A stretch of DNA of 64,000 bases from an uncultured Bacteroidales bacterium (GCA_900317955.1 ONIP01000014.1:1-64000); one strand, 5' to 3'; positions 35,661-45,943 are shown, counted from the stretch's first letter. Numbers and translations: made by a program. The notes: generated by a model not told the origin, from the sequence alone.

Positions 35661-36019
35661 ATGACAGGGAATGTTCTTCACGACAAAAGCCTGCTTTTTC
35701 AGTTCGTATAGTCAACTTTTACAAGCATCTAACCGAAAACAAAAAGGAATTTGTATTAAGCAAGCAGATTTTGCGGAGTGGAACCAGTATAGGAGCTAAC
35801 ATCCGTGAAAGCAAAAATGCTGAAAGCAACTCCGACTACCTACACAAACTATCAATCGCACTAAAAGAAGCAGACGAAACACAGTACTGGCTGGAAGTTT
35901 TATTACTGTCTAACATTATCACCAACAGCGAATTCAATTCGATGAATAATGATGTCAAAGAAATCATTGCACTTCTCACTTCAATTATCACCAAGATAAA
36001 AAACAAAGTAAACAATTAA
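35661..36019 (+). pseudogene. Frameshifted four-helix-bundle (IVS-type) gene
   Basis: The 82-aa open part (from the TTG at 35771) is the C-terminal two-thirds of the four-helix-bundle family first found as 23S rRNA intervening-sequence protein (RSGTSIGANIRESKNAES, LHKLSIALKEADETQYWLE). The missing N-terminal part is still readable upstream: an ATG at 35661 gives MTGNVLHDK, and the next frame continues PAFSVRIVNFYKHLTEN. The switch is at gacaaaagcc (near 35684), where one more A would restore the frame. It is either a real frameshift or an indel error in an A-run. It sits between adaptor and pump genes. Confidence 0.8.
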
Positions 36020-36082
36020 CCTGAACTGCGAAAGTTGAACCCTAATAATTTCAATTTTCATTTTTCAATTTTCAATTAAAAA

Positions 36083-39000
36083 ATGGCCATTTACAAAACA
36101 GCAATCAGCAAACCCATCACCACCGGCCTCATTTTTGTGGCCGTCATCGTGCTGGGCCTCTTCTCCCTCTCTCGCCTTCCTATTGACCAAATGCCTGAGA
36201 TGGACCCCCCATACGTCACCGTGATGACCACCTACGCCGGTGCCAACGCCAGCGAGATTGAGACCAACATCACCAAACTGGTCGAGAACTCGCTCAACTC
36301 AGTCGACGGCCTAAAGAACATCACCTCTACTTCCAAAGATAACATCTCCGTCGTCAGCCTCGAGTTCGAATGGGGCTCCGACATCGACGAAGCACTCAAC
36401 GACATCCGGTCCTTCGTCGACCTGCTCTACGACAACCTCCCCGATGGTGTCTCACGCCCCATGATTCTGAAACTCAACTCCAGTGCCATGCCTATCATGG
36501 TATACGGCTTCACTGCCAAGGAGAGCTACTCTGGCCTTGACCGCATTCTGGAGGACAACGTGGTTAACGAACTCAATCGTGTCGACGGCATCGGCAACAT
36601 CACCGTCAGCGGTGCCCCCGAACGCTATGTTTATATCGACCTCGACCCCAAACAGCTCGACGCCTACGGCCTCAGCCTCGAACAGGTGGGCTCTGCCATC
36701 AGCTCCAACAACCTCGACCTTGCCTCTGGCACCGTCAAAATGGGCAAGGAGCAATACCAGATGCGTGTCAAGGGTGAATACATCGAAAGCTCCGAAATCG
36801 CTGACATCGCCGTAGCCCTTACTCCCACAGGCAAACAGGTGTTTGTGCGCGACCTTGCCACCGTCCGCGACACCATCAAAGACCTCTCCCTCGACGAGAA
36901 AATCAACCGTCAGGACGGCGCACGACTTATCATCACCAAACAGACCGGCGCCAACACCGTGGCCATCGCACGTGCTGTAAAAGCCCAGATGCAGGAGATT
37001 CAGAAAACATTGCCTCCCGACATCCAAACCACCCTTATCCGCGATGCTTCTGAAGAAATCGTCAACGCCATCAACGGCCTTACCGAGAGTATTTTCTACG
37101 CACTCCTCTTCGTGGTTCTCGTCGTGCTTATTTTCCTTGGCAACTGGCGCAGCACCATCATCATCGCCCTCACCATCCCCATCTCTCTGGTCACCTCTTT
37201 CATCTACTTGCTTCTTGCCGACAGCTCGCTGAACATCATCTCACTGGCTTCGCTCACCGTTGCCATCGGTATGGTTGTGGACGACGCCATTGTGGTGTTG
37301 GAGAACATCACCAAACACATCGAACGCGGTGAATCGCCACGCGAAGCGGCTATCTGTGCCACCAACGAGGTATGGACCTCCGTTATCGCCACCACCCTTG
37401 TGCTTGTGGCCGTATTCGTCCCCCTCACCATGCTTCCCGGCATGATGGGTATCTTCATGAAGGAACTCGGCTGGATTGTTACCATCGTGGTATGCGTCTC
37501 CACTACCGCAGCTATCACCCTTATTCCCATGCTCTCCTCCAAGATGCTTAAGGAAAAGCCCTTCTTCCTCACCAAGCAAGCCCGCGAGGAAGCAGAAGCC
37601 AAGAAAGCTTCCAAGCGCATCACTTACGAGAACACTATCGGCAAAGCCTTCAATTCCATCGAGGCCGCTTACGCCAACCTCCTCCGTTGGTGCCTCAAGC
37701 ACAAACTGGCCACCCTCCTCTTCTTTGCAGCCCTCTTTATCGTGTCGCTCATCCCCATCATCACGGGTGCCATCGGCATGGACTTCATGAAAGAGCAGGA
37801 CAACGGCCGCATCAGCGTTACCGCCGAGTTGCAGCGCGGTACCCGCATCGAAGAAACCCTCAAGACTGCCCGCCACATGGAGGACGACATCTACCGCATC
37901 CTCGGCGACGACGTCATCGTTGTCTCCACTTCGGCTGGCTCCAACGACGACGCAGGTATGTCGGCACTCTTCAACAGCACCACCAACAACAAAATCAGCA
38001 TGACCATCCGCTGCACTAAGAAGTACGACCGTAAAAAGACCATCTTCGAAATGCAGGAACAGCTTCGCCAGTGCTTCGCTGAATATCCTGAGCTCATCAA
38101 CTACCAGGTGAACCAAGGCGGCGGTATGGGTGGCGGCAGCAACAACTCACTCAGTGTCGAAATTTACGGCTACGACTTCGACCAAACCACCACCTTCACT
38201 TCCCAGTTGCGACAACGCGTGATGGACAATGTGCCAGGTGCACGCGACACCAAGGTCAGCCGCGACGAAGACCGTGCCGAGCTCAAAATCACCTTCGACA
38301 AGCAGAAACTCGCCCTCCATGGTCTCAACGGCTCCACCGTCGCCATGTACGTCCGCAACCGGGTCAACGGCATGGCCGCCGGATTCCTCAAAGAGGACGG
38401 CGAGGAATACAACATCGTCGTACGACTCCAGGAGAAATACCGCTCCTCTATCACCGACATCGAGCAACTCTCCATCCCCACCCCCACGGGCAAAATCATC
38501 AAACTCGAAGAGTTGGCCAAAATCGAGGAATACTGGTGTCCTCCCACCATCGAGCGCAAAAACCGCCAGCGTTACCTCACCCTCACTGTCATGCCATACA
38601 AAACCTCCCTGCGCCAACTGGCCCAGAACGTTCAGAAAGAAATTGACAAAATGGGCGTACCTGCCGACATCCATGTGGCACTCGCCGGTAACTACAAAGA
38701 CCAGCAAGACTCCTCTCGCGACATGGGTCTCCTTGCCGCCCTCATCATCATGCTTGTCTACATCGTCATGGCATCCCAGTTCGAAAGCTTTGGCAAGCCC
38801 GCCATCATCATCACATCCATCCCCTTCGCTCTCACAGGTGTCATCTTCATACTTCTCCTCACTGGACAGAACCTCGACATGATCGGTATGCTCGGTCTGG
38901 TATTGCTCATTGGCATCGTGGTCAAGAACGGTATCGTGCTGGTCGACTACATCAACCTCCTCCGCGAACGCGACATCCCTCTCTACGAGGCCATCGCCCT

Positions 39001-39268
39001 CAGCGGACAGAGCCGTCTACGCCCCGTTCTCATGACTGCCTTCACCACCATCCTCGGAATGATCCCCATGGCAACCTCCCGCAGCGAAGGCTCCGAGATG
39101 TGGACTACTATGGGACTCGTTGTCATCGGTGGTCTTACCGTGTCCACCTTTGTCACCCTCCTTGTCGTCCCCGTCCTCTACGGTGCCTTCAACCGCCGTG
39201 GCGACCACGAACGCCAAGAAAAAATACGCAAGAAATTTGTATTCATGAACATCAACCTTGACGACTAA
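36083..39268 (+). CDS. RND-family multidrug efflux pump (AcrB-type)
   Basis: 1061 aa, the inner-membrane proton antiporter of a tripartite pump. Twelve helices in two repeats and two large periplasmic loops are visible. The proton-relay pair is in GMVVDDAIVVLEN near residue 400. Conserved blocks include PISLVTSFIYLL and GIVVKNGIVLVDY. The substrate may be a drug, bile salt or dye. It follows the broken four-helix-bundle gene, which is preceded by the adaptor. Confidence 0.95.
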   Translation: MAIYKTAISKPITTGLIFVAVIVLGLFSLSRLPIDQMPEMDPPYVTVMTTYAGANASEIETNITKLVENSLNSVDGLKNITSTSKDNISVVSLEFEWGSDIDEALNDIRSFVDLLYDNLPDGVSRPMILKLNSSAMPIMVYGFTAKESYSGLDRILEDNVVNELNRVDGIGNITVSGAPERYVYIDLDPKQLDAYGLSLEQVGSAISSNNLDLASGTVKMGKEQYQMRVKGEYIESSEIADIAVALTPTGKQVFVRDLATVRDTIKDLSLDEKINRQDGARLIITKQTGANTVAIARAVKAQMQEIQKTLPPDIQTTLIRDASEEIVNAINGLTESIFYALLFVVLVVLIFLGNWRSTIIIALTIPISLVTSFIYLLLADSSLNIISLASLTVAIGMVVDDAIVVLENITKHIERGESPREAAICATNEVWTSVIATTLVLVAVFVPLTMLPGMMGIFMKELGWIVTIVVCVSTTAAITLIPMLSSKMLKEKPFFLTKQAREEAEAKKASKRITYENTIGKAFNSIEAAYANLLRWCLKHKLATLLFFAALFIVSLIPIITGAIGMDFMKEQDNGRISVTAELQRGTRIEETLKTARHMEDDIYRILGDDVIVVSTSAGSNDDAGMSALFNSTTNNKISMTIRCTKKYDRKKTIFEMQEQLRQCFAEYPELINYQVNQGGGMGGGSNNSLSVEIYGYDFDQTTTFTSQLRQRVMDNVPGARDTKVSRDEDRAELKITFDKQKLALHGLNGSTVAMYVRNRVNGMAAGFLKEDGEEYNIVVRLQEKYRSSITDIEQLSIPTPTGKIIKLEELAKIEEYWCPPTIERKNRQRYLTLTVMPYKTSLRQLAQNVQKEIDKMGVPADIHVALAGNYKDQQDSSRDMGLLAALIIMLVYIVMASQFESFGKPAIIITSIPFALTGVIFILLLTGQNLDMIGMLGLVLLIGIVVKNGIVLVDYINLLRERDIPLYEAIALSGQSRLRPVLMTAFTTILGMIPMATSRSEGSEMWTTMGLVVIGGLTVSTFVTLLVVPVLYGAFNRRGDHERQEKIRKKFVFMNINLDD

Positions 39269-39373
39269 ACGTGCCCTCCGGAGAATGTGCCTGGCTTGCA
39301 TCACAACGTCGCAGCCAACCATATTCTCCCCAAGCACAATGTCATACATAACACAAAAACACAACATTGCCTT

Positions 39374-39667
39374 ATGAAAGCAGTCATGATTGTATATAAC
39401 CAAGCCAACAACGAACGCGTTGAATACATGCTCGACGTTCTCTCCATCCGCGGCTTCTCTTTCTGGGAAAACGTTCAAGGCCGTGGTCACATCAACGGCG
39501 ACCCTCATCGCGGCACACACACTTGGCCTGAAATGAACAACGCCATCCTAACCGTCATCGACGACGACAAAGTTGAAGACCTCCTCATCGCCGTCCGAAA
39601 ACTCGACAAACGCAACGAGGAAGTAGGAATCCGCGCCTTCGTCTGGAACATCGAACAAATGGTTTAA
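39374..39667 (+). CDS. PII-like (ferredoxin-fold) signalling protein
   Basis: 97 aa starting MKAVMIVYNQANNERVEYML; the frame is open upstream, but this ATG fits best. FWENVQGRGHINGDPHRGTHTWPEMN resembles the T-loop region and NAILTVIDDDKVEDLLIAVRKLD the closing strand and helix of PII-like proteins. PII proteins sense nucleotides and bind transporters. Its place as last gene of an RND operon suggests it senses a small molecule or regulates the pump. The ligand is unknown. Confidence 0.65.
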   Translation: MKAVMIVYNQANNERVEYMLDVLSIRGFSFWENVQGRGHINGDPHRGTHTWPEMNNAILTVIDDDKVEDLLIAVRKLDKRNEEVGIRAFVWNIEQMV

Positions 39668-39690
39668 TCCTTACCAAAAACCATCAATCC

Positions 39691-39731
39691 AATGCCTTCT
39701 GCCCACTATCGGGCAGAAGGCATTTTCTTTT
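39691..39731 (+). terminator. Terminator of the efflux operon
   Basis: A 14-bp perfect stem (39691-39704 with 39711-39724), loop actatc, then ttcttttatc. Confidence 0.92.
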
Positions 39732-39992
39732 ATCCGCTCTCCCGCAACCAAATAACCATCCGCCTCCGCTACAGTTATACTTCTTCCTAAATCAACACTC
39801 CAAGAAATATGGGATACTCATCCAAAAACATTCTTCGAAACGCTCCTAACCTCAAAATCCTCATTCGAAATATGATACACTCCCCCTTTCACTAATATTA
39901 GCTATCCCTCCACTCAAAAATCACTTGCTATCGTTACTACCCATTCTCCCGAAAACCTGTAATTTTGCAATCGAAATCAAAGAAGAAATAAG
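39732..39992. other. AT-rich spacer without a supported gene
   Basis: About 260 nt with no convincing coding region. The frame at 39925-40155 has no family features and runs through a promoter and terminator, so I do not call it. Confidence 0.5.
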
Positions 39993-40073
39993 TACTTTTG
40001 TCATATCGCCATCTCTTTGGTTTTTAGGATTAATAACTGTACAAGCCGTCCCTCCTTCCGGACGGCTTTTTCT
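39993..40073 (+). ncRNA. Putative ~65-nt small RNA or leader attenuator
   Basis: TACTTTTG at 39993-40000 is a perfect -7 box. A strong terminator with a 9-bp stem (40043-40051 with 40060-40068), loop ctccttcc and a T-run follows. A start about 7 nt after the box and an end in the T-run give a transcript of about 65 nt with no coding frame. It may be a stand-alone small RNA, or an attenuated leader for the TPR gene 140 nt on. Confidence 0.45.
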
Positions 40074-40215
40074 CTCCTCCTCAACCACCATCCACCTTTG
40101 CTCTACCTTCGCTCAAACATTCCTACCCCACCCTTCCAAAAAGCAAAAAAAGTAGCCCCGGACAATAAACACCCCATCTAAACGTTATAAGCAACAAACT
40201 ACGCGAATCACAACT

Positions 40216-41355
40216 ATGCAGAATAAAACCATCATCCTATTCCTAACCGCACTGCTGGCAATTGGCCCTCTCTCCGCCCAAAATGAGAGCGACACAACAA
40301 CTGCTTCGGGTCTGAGAGAAAAAGGCCGCAAAGCTGAGAAAATGGGTCTCACCGAACTGGCCGAAAACTACTACCGCCGTGCCTTACAGACCCCCGAAGG
40401 TGACCCCTCCGGCACCACCCAACAATGGCTCGGCATTCTCATGGAGCAAAAAGAATACTACCAAGAAGCCGTTGAACTCCTTAGCCAAAGCAACACCTCC
40501 GAAGCCTTGGCACACCAAGCCTATTGCTTGATTCAAATGAGACTGATCGACAGCGCTTCCCACTGCGCCGCACGCGCCATCGAACAGGACACCACCTCGT
40601 CATTGGCCATGACCATGATGGCCTACGTCGAGACCGAGCGCGACCACCATATTAACGCCATCTCCTGGGCCAACCGCGCCCTCAAAGCCGACCCCAAGTC
40701 CGCACAAGGCGAAAATGTCATGGGCTACATCCAATACCGAAAAGGCAACCATGCCGAAGCCATGCGCCATTTCAAAAAAGCCATACAACTCGACAGCACG
40801 ATGGCCAACGCCTATTACAACCTCGGCACCCTCTACTGCATCCGCAATAGCCAGGATATGGCCATAAAGTTGCTCAAACAAGGACTCCGCCGCAACCCCC
40901 GCAACATTCGTCTCTACACAGCCCTCGCCTATGCCTACCGCATGCGCGGCGACCAACCCAAAGCCCTGGAATGCTATAACCAGATATTGGAATACGACAG
41001 CCTCCACACCCCCACCATCAACCGCATCGGAACCCTCTATTGCGAACAAGGCCATTTCGAAAGAGCCATCGCCTACCACCGCCGTGCTCTGAACATCCGC
41101 CCCAACGATGCTGTAGCCTACAAATACATCGGCAAAGCCTACATCGACTGGGGCAAATACGACAAAGCCATCCAGAGCTTCATTCGCTCAACCAACATCT
41201 CCACCACCGACCCGGAAACCTACATGTACCTTGCCGAGTTGTACGGCAAACAGAAGAAAGGCGAACGCAAGCAACAGTCGGCTTACCGCAAAGCCGCCCG
41301 TCTGGGTCAGAAAGAAGCACAAGCATGGCTTGTAAAACGGGGACTGACCTGGTAG
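40216..41355 (+). CDS. Secreted TPR-repeat protein
   Basis: 379 aa with a signal peptide (IILFLTALLAIGPLSAQN). At least eight tetratricopeptide repeats are readable (for example GYIQYRKGNHAEAMRHFKKA and AYYNLGTLYCIRNSQDMAIK). It is a periplasmic protein-protein scaffold; the partner is unknown. It stands alone before topA. Confidence 0.85.
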   Translation: MQNKTIILFLTALLAIGPLSAQNESDTTTASGLREKGRKAEKMGLTELAENYYRRALQTPEGDPSGTTQQWLGILMEQKEYYQEAVELLSQSNTSEALAHQAYCLIQMRLIDSASHCAARAIEQDTTSSLAMTMMAYVETERDHHINAISWANRALKADPKSAQGENVMGYIQYRKGNHAEAMRHFKKAIQLDSTMANAYYNLGTLYCIRNSQDMAIKLLKQGLRRNPRNIRLYTALAYAYRMRGDQPKALECYNQILEYDSLHTPTINRIGTLYCEQGHFERAIAYHRRALNIRPNDAVAYKYIGKAYIDWGKYDKAIQSFIRSTNISTTDPETYMYLAELYGKQKKGERKQQSAYRKAARLGQKEAQAWLVKRGLTW

Positions 41356-41405
41356 CACACACACCCTCCCCCACAAAAAAAAGTGTGTATGTGAAAAAAA
41401 AAGTG

Positions 41406-41413
41406 TTACTTTG
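41406..41413 (+). promoter_or_regulatory. -7 box TTACTTTG upstream of topA
   Basis: One mismatch to TAnnTTTG. It lies 160 nt before the topA start, so the leader would be long. Confidence 0.4.
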
Positions 41414-41573
41414 CAAATCTGTTCAGCACAGACAATATATAATATATAATAACGGAATGACCAACCGCTAAGGAGGTTGCATAATTCTTACGCTGTCAAA
41501 GGAAACAACAAACATCCAACGGTTCGCCTACAACGAACCCGCAATGAAGAGAAAAACAAAGAAAAAAACATAA

Positions 41574-43931
41574 ATGAAAAACTTAGTAATAGTAGAGTCG
41601 CCAACAAAATCTAAAACGATTGAGAAGTTTTTAGGTAAGGACTATACCGTGCTGTCAAGCAACGGCCACATCAGAGACCTCGCCACGAAAGAGATGAGCA
41701 TCGACATAGAGAACCACTACGAGCCCGAGTACCACATAACAGAAGTGAAACACCGACTGGTAGCAGACCTGAAAAAAGCAGTCAAGGAGGCCGACATGGT
41801 TTGGCTGGCATCCGATGAAGACCGCGAAGGAGAAGCCATTGCATGGCATCTGCAAGAGACCCTGAACCTCAAGCCAGAAAAGACAAAGCGCATCGTGTTC
41901 AACGAAATCACCAAGAACGCCATCCTCCACGCCATCGAGAACCCCAGGGGAATAGACATGAACCTGGTTAATGCACAGCAGGCCCGCCGAGTCCTCGACC
42001 GTCTGGTAGGCTACGAGATTAGCCCTATCCTGTGGTCAAAAATTAAACCTGCACTGAGTGCTGGACGCGTACAGAGCGTCGCCGTCAGGCTGATTGTGGA
42101 ACGTGAGGAAGAAATAAAGAATTTCGTAAGCCAAAGTTATTTCCGTGTTACAGCTCAGATGCACCCCTCTGGGAGCCGCACAAAAGTCTCAGCCGAACTG
42201 AACAAGCGTTTTGATACCGTAGATGAAGCTGGTGTCTTCATGAACAGCCTGCCCGGCTCGACAATGAAAGTGCTCAGCATCGACACTCATCCAGCCCGCC
42301 GTACTCCCGCCCCACCATTCACCACCTCGACCCTCCAACAGGAAGCCAGCCGTAAGCTGGGCTTCAGCGTCGCCCGCACCATGCAGATAGCCCAACAGCT
42401 GTACGAAAGCGGTTTTATCACCTATATGCGTACCGACAGCGTCAACCTGAGCGAGACAGCCCTTCAAATGGCCAAAGACGAGATTCAATGGATGTATGGC
42501 GAAAACTACGTAAAAACCCGCCGCTACCAAACCAAGACAAAAGGCGCACAGGAGGCTCACGAAGCCATACGCCCCACCGATATGAGTCAACACGTAATCA
42601 CCGCCGACGCTGCCCAGAGAAGGCTCTACGAGCTCATCTGGAAACGTGCCATAGCCTCACAAATGGCCGACGCCGAACTGGAGCGCACCGTGGTGGAAAT
42701 TGACATCAGCAACCACGAGGAGAAATTTGTTTGCCAAGGTGAACAAGTGCGTTTCGACGGTTTCTTGAAAGTCTATCTCGAAGGCACCGACGATGAAGAT
42801 TCCGAAAGCGAAAAAGGTTCGCACACCCTGCCTAAACTCACCGAGGGCATGCCCTTGGAGCTGGAGGTCGCCGAAGCTGCCGAACACCACACGCAGCATC
42901 CCCCCCGCTATACAGAGGCAAGCTTAGTCAAAAAACTGGAAGAACTCGGTATCGGCCGCCCGTCAACCTACGCCCCCACCATCAGCACCATCCTGAAACG
43001 AGAATATGTGATGAAAGAGGATCGTGAGCCCAAGACTGTGGAGAACACCGTGCTCACATTGAAAGACGGTACCGTGACCACCAACACCCGCACAGAGAAG
43101 ACCGGTGCCGAGAAAGGCAAACTGTTCCCAACCGACATTGGAACTGTGGTAAACTCCTTCCTCATGGAACATTTCGCCGACATCATAGACTACAGTTTCA
43201 CTGCTACGGTTGAGAAAGATTTCGACGACATTGCTTCTGGCAAGAAAGAATGGCGCAAGGTGATTGACACATTCTATGTGCCTTTCCACAAGAACATACG
43301 CATCACCCAGCAGACCAGCCAACGCACCAGTGGCAGCAGACTGGTAGGCGTGGATCCCAAGACCGGCAAGAACGTCTACGCCAAAATCGGACGCTACGGT
43401 ACTCTGGTACAACTGGGCGACACCTCAAGCGACGAAAAACCCAAATTCGCCAGCATGAAACGTGGCCAGAGCATCGAGACTATCACGCTTGACGAAGCAC
43501 TCGCGCTCTTCAGCCTGCCGCGCACAGTCGGTCAGTTCGAAGGCAAAGACGTAGTGGTAAGTATCGGCAAATACGGCCCATACGTCCGCCACAACAACGA
43601 ATTCTTCTCCCTCTCCAAGAGCGACGACCCGTATGAGATTGGCATTGACCGCTGCATAGAAATCATCAAGATTAAACGCGAGATTGAACAGGAAAAAATC
43701 CGTCTGCAACAGAATTTCCCCCACGAAATCGGCTTGCACGATGGCCAGCCCGTAGTCTCAAACATGGGCCGCTACGGAGCCTATTTGTCCTATCGCAACG
43801 AGAATTTCCGCCTCCCAAAGGGTACCGACCCTCTTAATATTACTATCGAAGAGGCATGGAACATTATTGTGGAAGCCGGAACAAAGAAAACCCGTGGCAA
43901 AAAGAAAAAAAACACCGAGCCCGAAGCTTGA
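41574..43931 (+). CDS. topA: DNA topoisomerase I (type IA)
   Basis: 785 aa. The TOPRIM domain begins LVIVESPTKSKTIEKFLG and contains SDEDREGEAIAWH. The active-site Tyr is at about 284 in FITYMRTDSV. Instead of zinc fingers, the C-terminus has repeated FAxx-type modules (TGKNVYAKIGRYG, KDVVVSIGKYGPYV, VVSNMGRYGAYL), then a lysine-rich tail. Relaxes negative supercoils. Confidence 0.96.
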   Translation: MKNLVIVESPTKSKTIEKFLGKDYTVLSSNGHIRDLATKEMSIDIENHYEPEYHITEVKHRLVADLKKAVKEADMVWLASDEDREGEAIAWHLQETLNLKPEKTKRIVFNEITKNAILHAIENPRGIDMNLVNAQQARRVLDRLVGYEISPILWSKIKPALSAGRVQSVAVRLIVEREEEIKNFVSQSYFRVTAQMHPSGSRTKVSAELNKRFDTVDEAGVFMNSLPGSTMKVLSIDTHPARRTPAPPFTTSTLQQEASRKLGFSVARTMQIAQQLYESGFITYMRTDSVNLSETALQMAKDEIQWMYGENYVKTRRYQTKTKGAQEAHEAIRPTDMSQHVITADAAQRRLYELIWKRAIASQMADAELERTVVEIDISNHEEKFVCQGEQVRFDGFLKVYLEGTDDEDSESEKGSHTLPKLTEGMPLELEVAEAAEHHTQHPPRYTEASLVKKLEELGIGRPSTYAPTISTILKREYVMKEDREPKTVENTVLTLKDGTVTTNTRTEKTGAEKGKLFPTDIGTVVNSFLMEHFADIIDYSFTATVEKDFDDIASGKKEWRKVIDTFYVPFHKNIRITQQTSQRTSGSRLVGVDPKTGKNVYAKIGRYGTLVQLGDTSSDEKPKFASMKRGQSIETITLDEALALFSLPRTVGQFEGKDVVVSIGKYGPYVRHNNEFFSLSKSDDPYEIGIDRCIEIIKIKREIEQEKIRLQQNFPHEIGLHDGQPVVSNMGRYGAYLSYRNENFRLPKGTDPLNITIEEAWNIIVEAGTKKTRGKKKKNTEPEA

Positions 43932-43959
43932 TAGACTGTCATAACGAAAGCAATCAGGC

Positions 43960-45903
43960 ATGGGCGTGACACTGAGCATAATAATCGTCAACTACAACGT
44001 CAAGTATTTCCTTGACCAGTGTTTGGAATCGGTATTCCACTCACAGCGAACGCTTGAGGGGGATGCCGGAACGCTGGAACTTGAAGTGTTTGTAGTTGAC
44101 AACCACTCGGTGGACGGGTCTGTGGAAATGGTTCGTCAACGCTATCCCCAAGTTCACCTGATTGCAAACAAGGACAACTGCGGATTTGCCGCCGCCAACA
44201 ACCAAGCCTTGCGCCGATGCTGTGGCGATTTGGTGCTGCTGCTGAACCCCGACACGCTGGTGGAACGCGACACCCTTTGCCGTTGTGCCGACTTCTTTGC
44301 CCAACACAGCGACTGTGGAGGCTTGACAGTAAAGATGGTAAACGGCGAAGGAAAATTTCTGAAAGAGAGCAAAAGGGGCTTCCCAACTCCCGCTGCCTCT
44401 TTCTACAAAATGAGTGGCCTGACAAAATTGTTCCCCCACTCGCGCCGGTTTGCCGCTTACTATATGGGGCATCTCGACGATGACGAAACAAACCCAGTCG
44501 ACATCTTGCCCGGTGCATTCCTTATGCTGAGTCGTGAAGCTCTTGAGAAAGTAGGTCTCCTTGACGAAGCCTATTTCATGTACGGCGAGGACATTGACTT
44601 CTCTTGGCGCATAAGGCTGGCAGGTTACAAGAACTACTATTTCCCCGAGGTCCGCATAATCCACTACAAGGGCGAAAGTACCAAGCATAGCAGCATGAAC
44701 TATGTCTACACGTTCTACAATGCCATGTCAATATTTGTGAGCCACTACTACAGTGGTGGCAATGCCAAGCTGTTCAACGGATTGCTCCAAGTGGCAATTT
44801 GGCTTCGTGCCGGGATGGCATGGGCCAGGCGTGTACTTCAAGCCATCGCGTTGCCAACCGTCGATTTCGCGGTGGCATGTGCCGGTTTTATCGGCATTAA
44901 GCAACTCTGGGCTGCCTACTGGGCTTCCAACGTGAACTATTATCCCCCCGAATATACTTGGCTGGTAATACCCTGCTATGTCCTGTGGCTGATGCTTTTC
45001 AGCTGGCTGTATGGTAGCTACGAAAAACCAGTGCGTCTGTTGAGGATTATCAAGGGAATGGCGGTGGGCGGAATGCTGCTCCTGGTCTTCTATTCCCTTC
45101 TTAGCGAGAACCTGCGCTACTCGCGTATGCTTTTGATGCTGGGATGTGTTTGGACTCTTGCTTCAACACTGGGCATCAGGGGTGTACTGAGTCTGATGCG
45201 AGTCAACGGCTTCGACCTGAGAAACAAACGTCAACGCCGCTGCGTGGTCGTAGGTGGAAAGGAGGAGTCCGAGCGGGTAGGCGAGCTCTATCAACAACTT
45301 GCAGGCTCTTGTGTAGAAACACTAAGCGACAAAGACTTGGACAGCCGTCGTCTCAACGAGGCAATCCTCTACTACAAAGCCGACGAAGTGATATTCTGCA
45401 GCAAAGACCTGTCAATAAAACAAATCATCGACCTGATGACCGAACAGGGCAGGCTCCCTGGACGCAAGGGTCAGGCCGAATACAAGATTGTGCCTACAGC
45501 AAGCGACTTCATCATCGGAAGCAACAGCATCAACAGCACCGAGGATCTCTATACCGAGGAGCTGAGAACCATTGCACAACCTCTGAACCGCCGCAACAAA
45601 CGCCTGCTCGACCTTTCGGTTGCTTTGCTTCTGTTCATACTAAGTCCTGCACTGATTTGGTTCCAACGCCACAAAAAAAGATACTTGCGCGACTGCCGCG
45701 ACGTACTGATTGGAAAGAAGACCTGGGTAGGTACTTCCGACGGCGAAACGAAACCGGGCGTCTTCGGACCCGAGGATGCGTTGCCGGGAAGAGTGCCTGC
45801 ATTGAACACTGAGCTGAAAAACCGCCTGCAACTACGATACTTACGCAACTATAAACTGAGTACTGACTTGCTTATAATAACAAAGAACCTGCGAAGCATT
45901 TAA
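43960..45903 (+). CDS. Composite glycosyltransferase (GT2 fused to sugar-transferase-like part)
   Basis: 647 aa in three parts. Residues 1-260 are a GT2 glycosyltransferase (LSIIIVNYNVKYFLDQCLES, LLNPDT, MYGEDIDFSWRI). Then several membrane helices follow (about 310-420). The last third holds a Rossmann-like NAD-type stretch (RCVVVGGKEESERVGELY) and a short hydrophobic/basic region (KRLLDLSVALLLFILSPALI). This recalls polyprenyl-P sugar transferases but lacks their conserved KFRSM-like catalytic block. Probably a surface-glycan enzyme whose second module has lost its transferase site. Confidence 0.72.
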   Translation: MGVTLSIIIVNYNVKYFLDQCLESVFHSQRTLEGDAGTLELEVFVVDNHSVDGSVEMVRQRYPQVHLIANKDNCGFAAANNQALRRCCGDLVLLLNPDTLVERDTLCRCADFFAQHSDCGGLTVKMVNGEGKFLKESKRGFPTPAASFYKMSGLTKLFPHSRRFAAYYMGHLDDDETNPVDILPGAFLMLSREALEKVGLLDEAYFMYGEDIDFSWRIRLAGYKNYYFPEVRIIHYKGESTKHSSMNYVYTFYNAMSIFVSHYYSGGNAKLFNGLLQVAIWLRAGMAWARRVLQAIALPTVDFAVACAGFIGIKQLWAAYWASNVNYYPPEYTWLVIPCYVLWLMLFSWLYGSYEKPVRLLRIIKGMAVGGMLLLVFYSLLSENLRYSRMLLMLGCVWTLASTLGIRGVLSLMRVNGFDLRNKRQRRCVVVGGKEESERVGELYQQLAGSCVETLSDKDLDSRRLNEAILYYKADEVIFCSKDLSIKQIIDLMTEQGRLPGRKGQAEYKIVPTASDFIIGSNSINSTEDLYTEELRTIAQPLNRRNKRLLDLSVALLLFILSPALIWFQRHKKRYLRDCRDVLIGKKTWVGTSDGETKPGVFGPEDALPGRVPALNTELKNRLQLRYLRNYKLSTDLLIITKNLRSI

Positions 45904-45943
45904 CTAACCGAACAAAGCAGGCAAATAGCAATAAGATAGTGAG

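Noticed and set aside
39925-40155. 76-aa frame
   Set aside because: It spans a promoter box and terminator; no family features.
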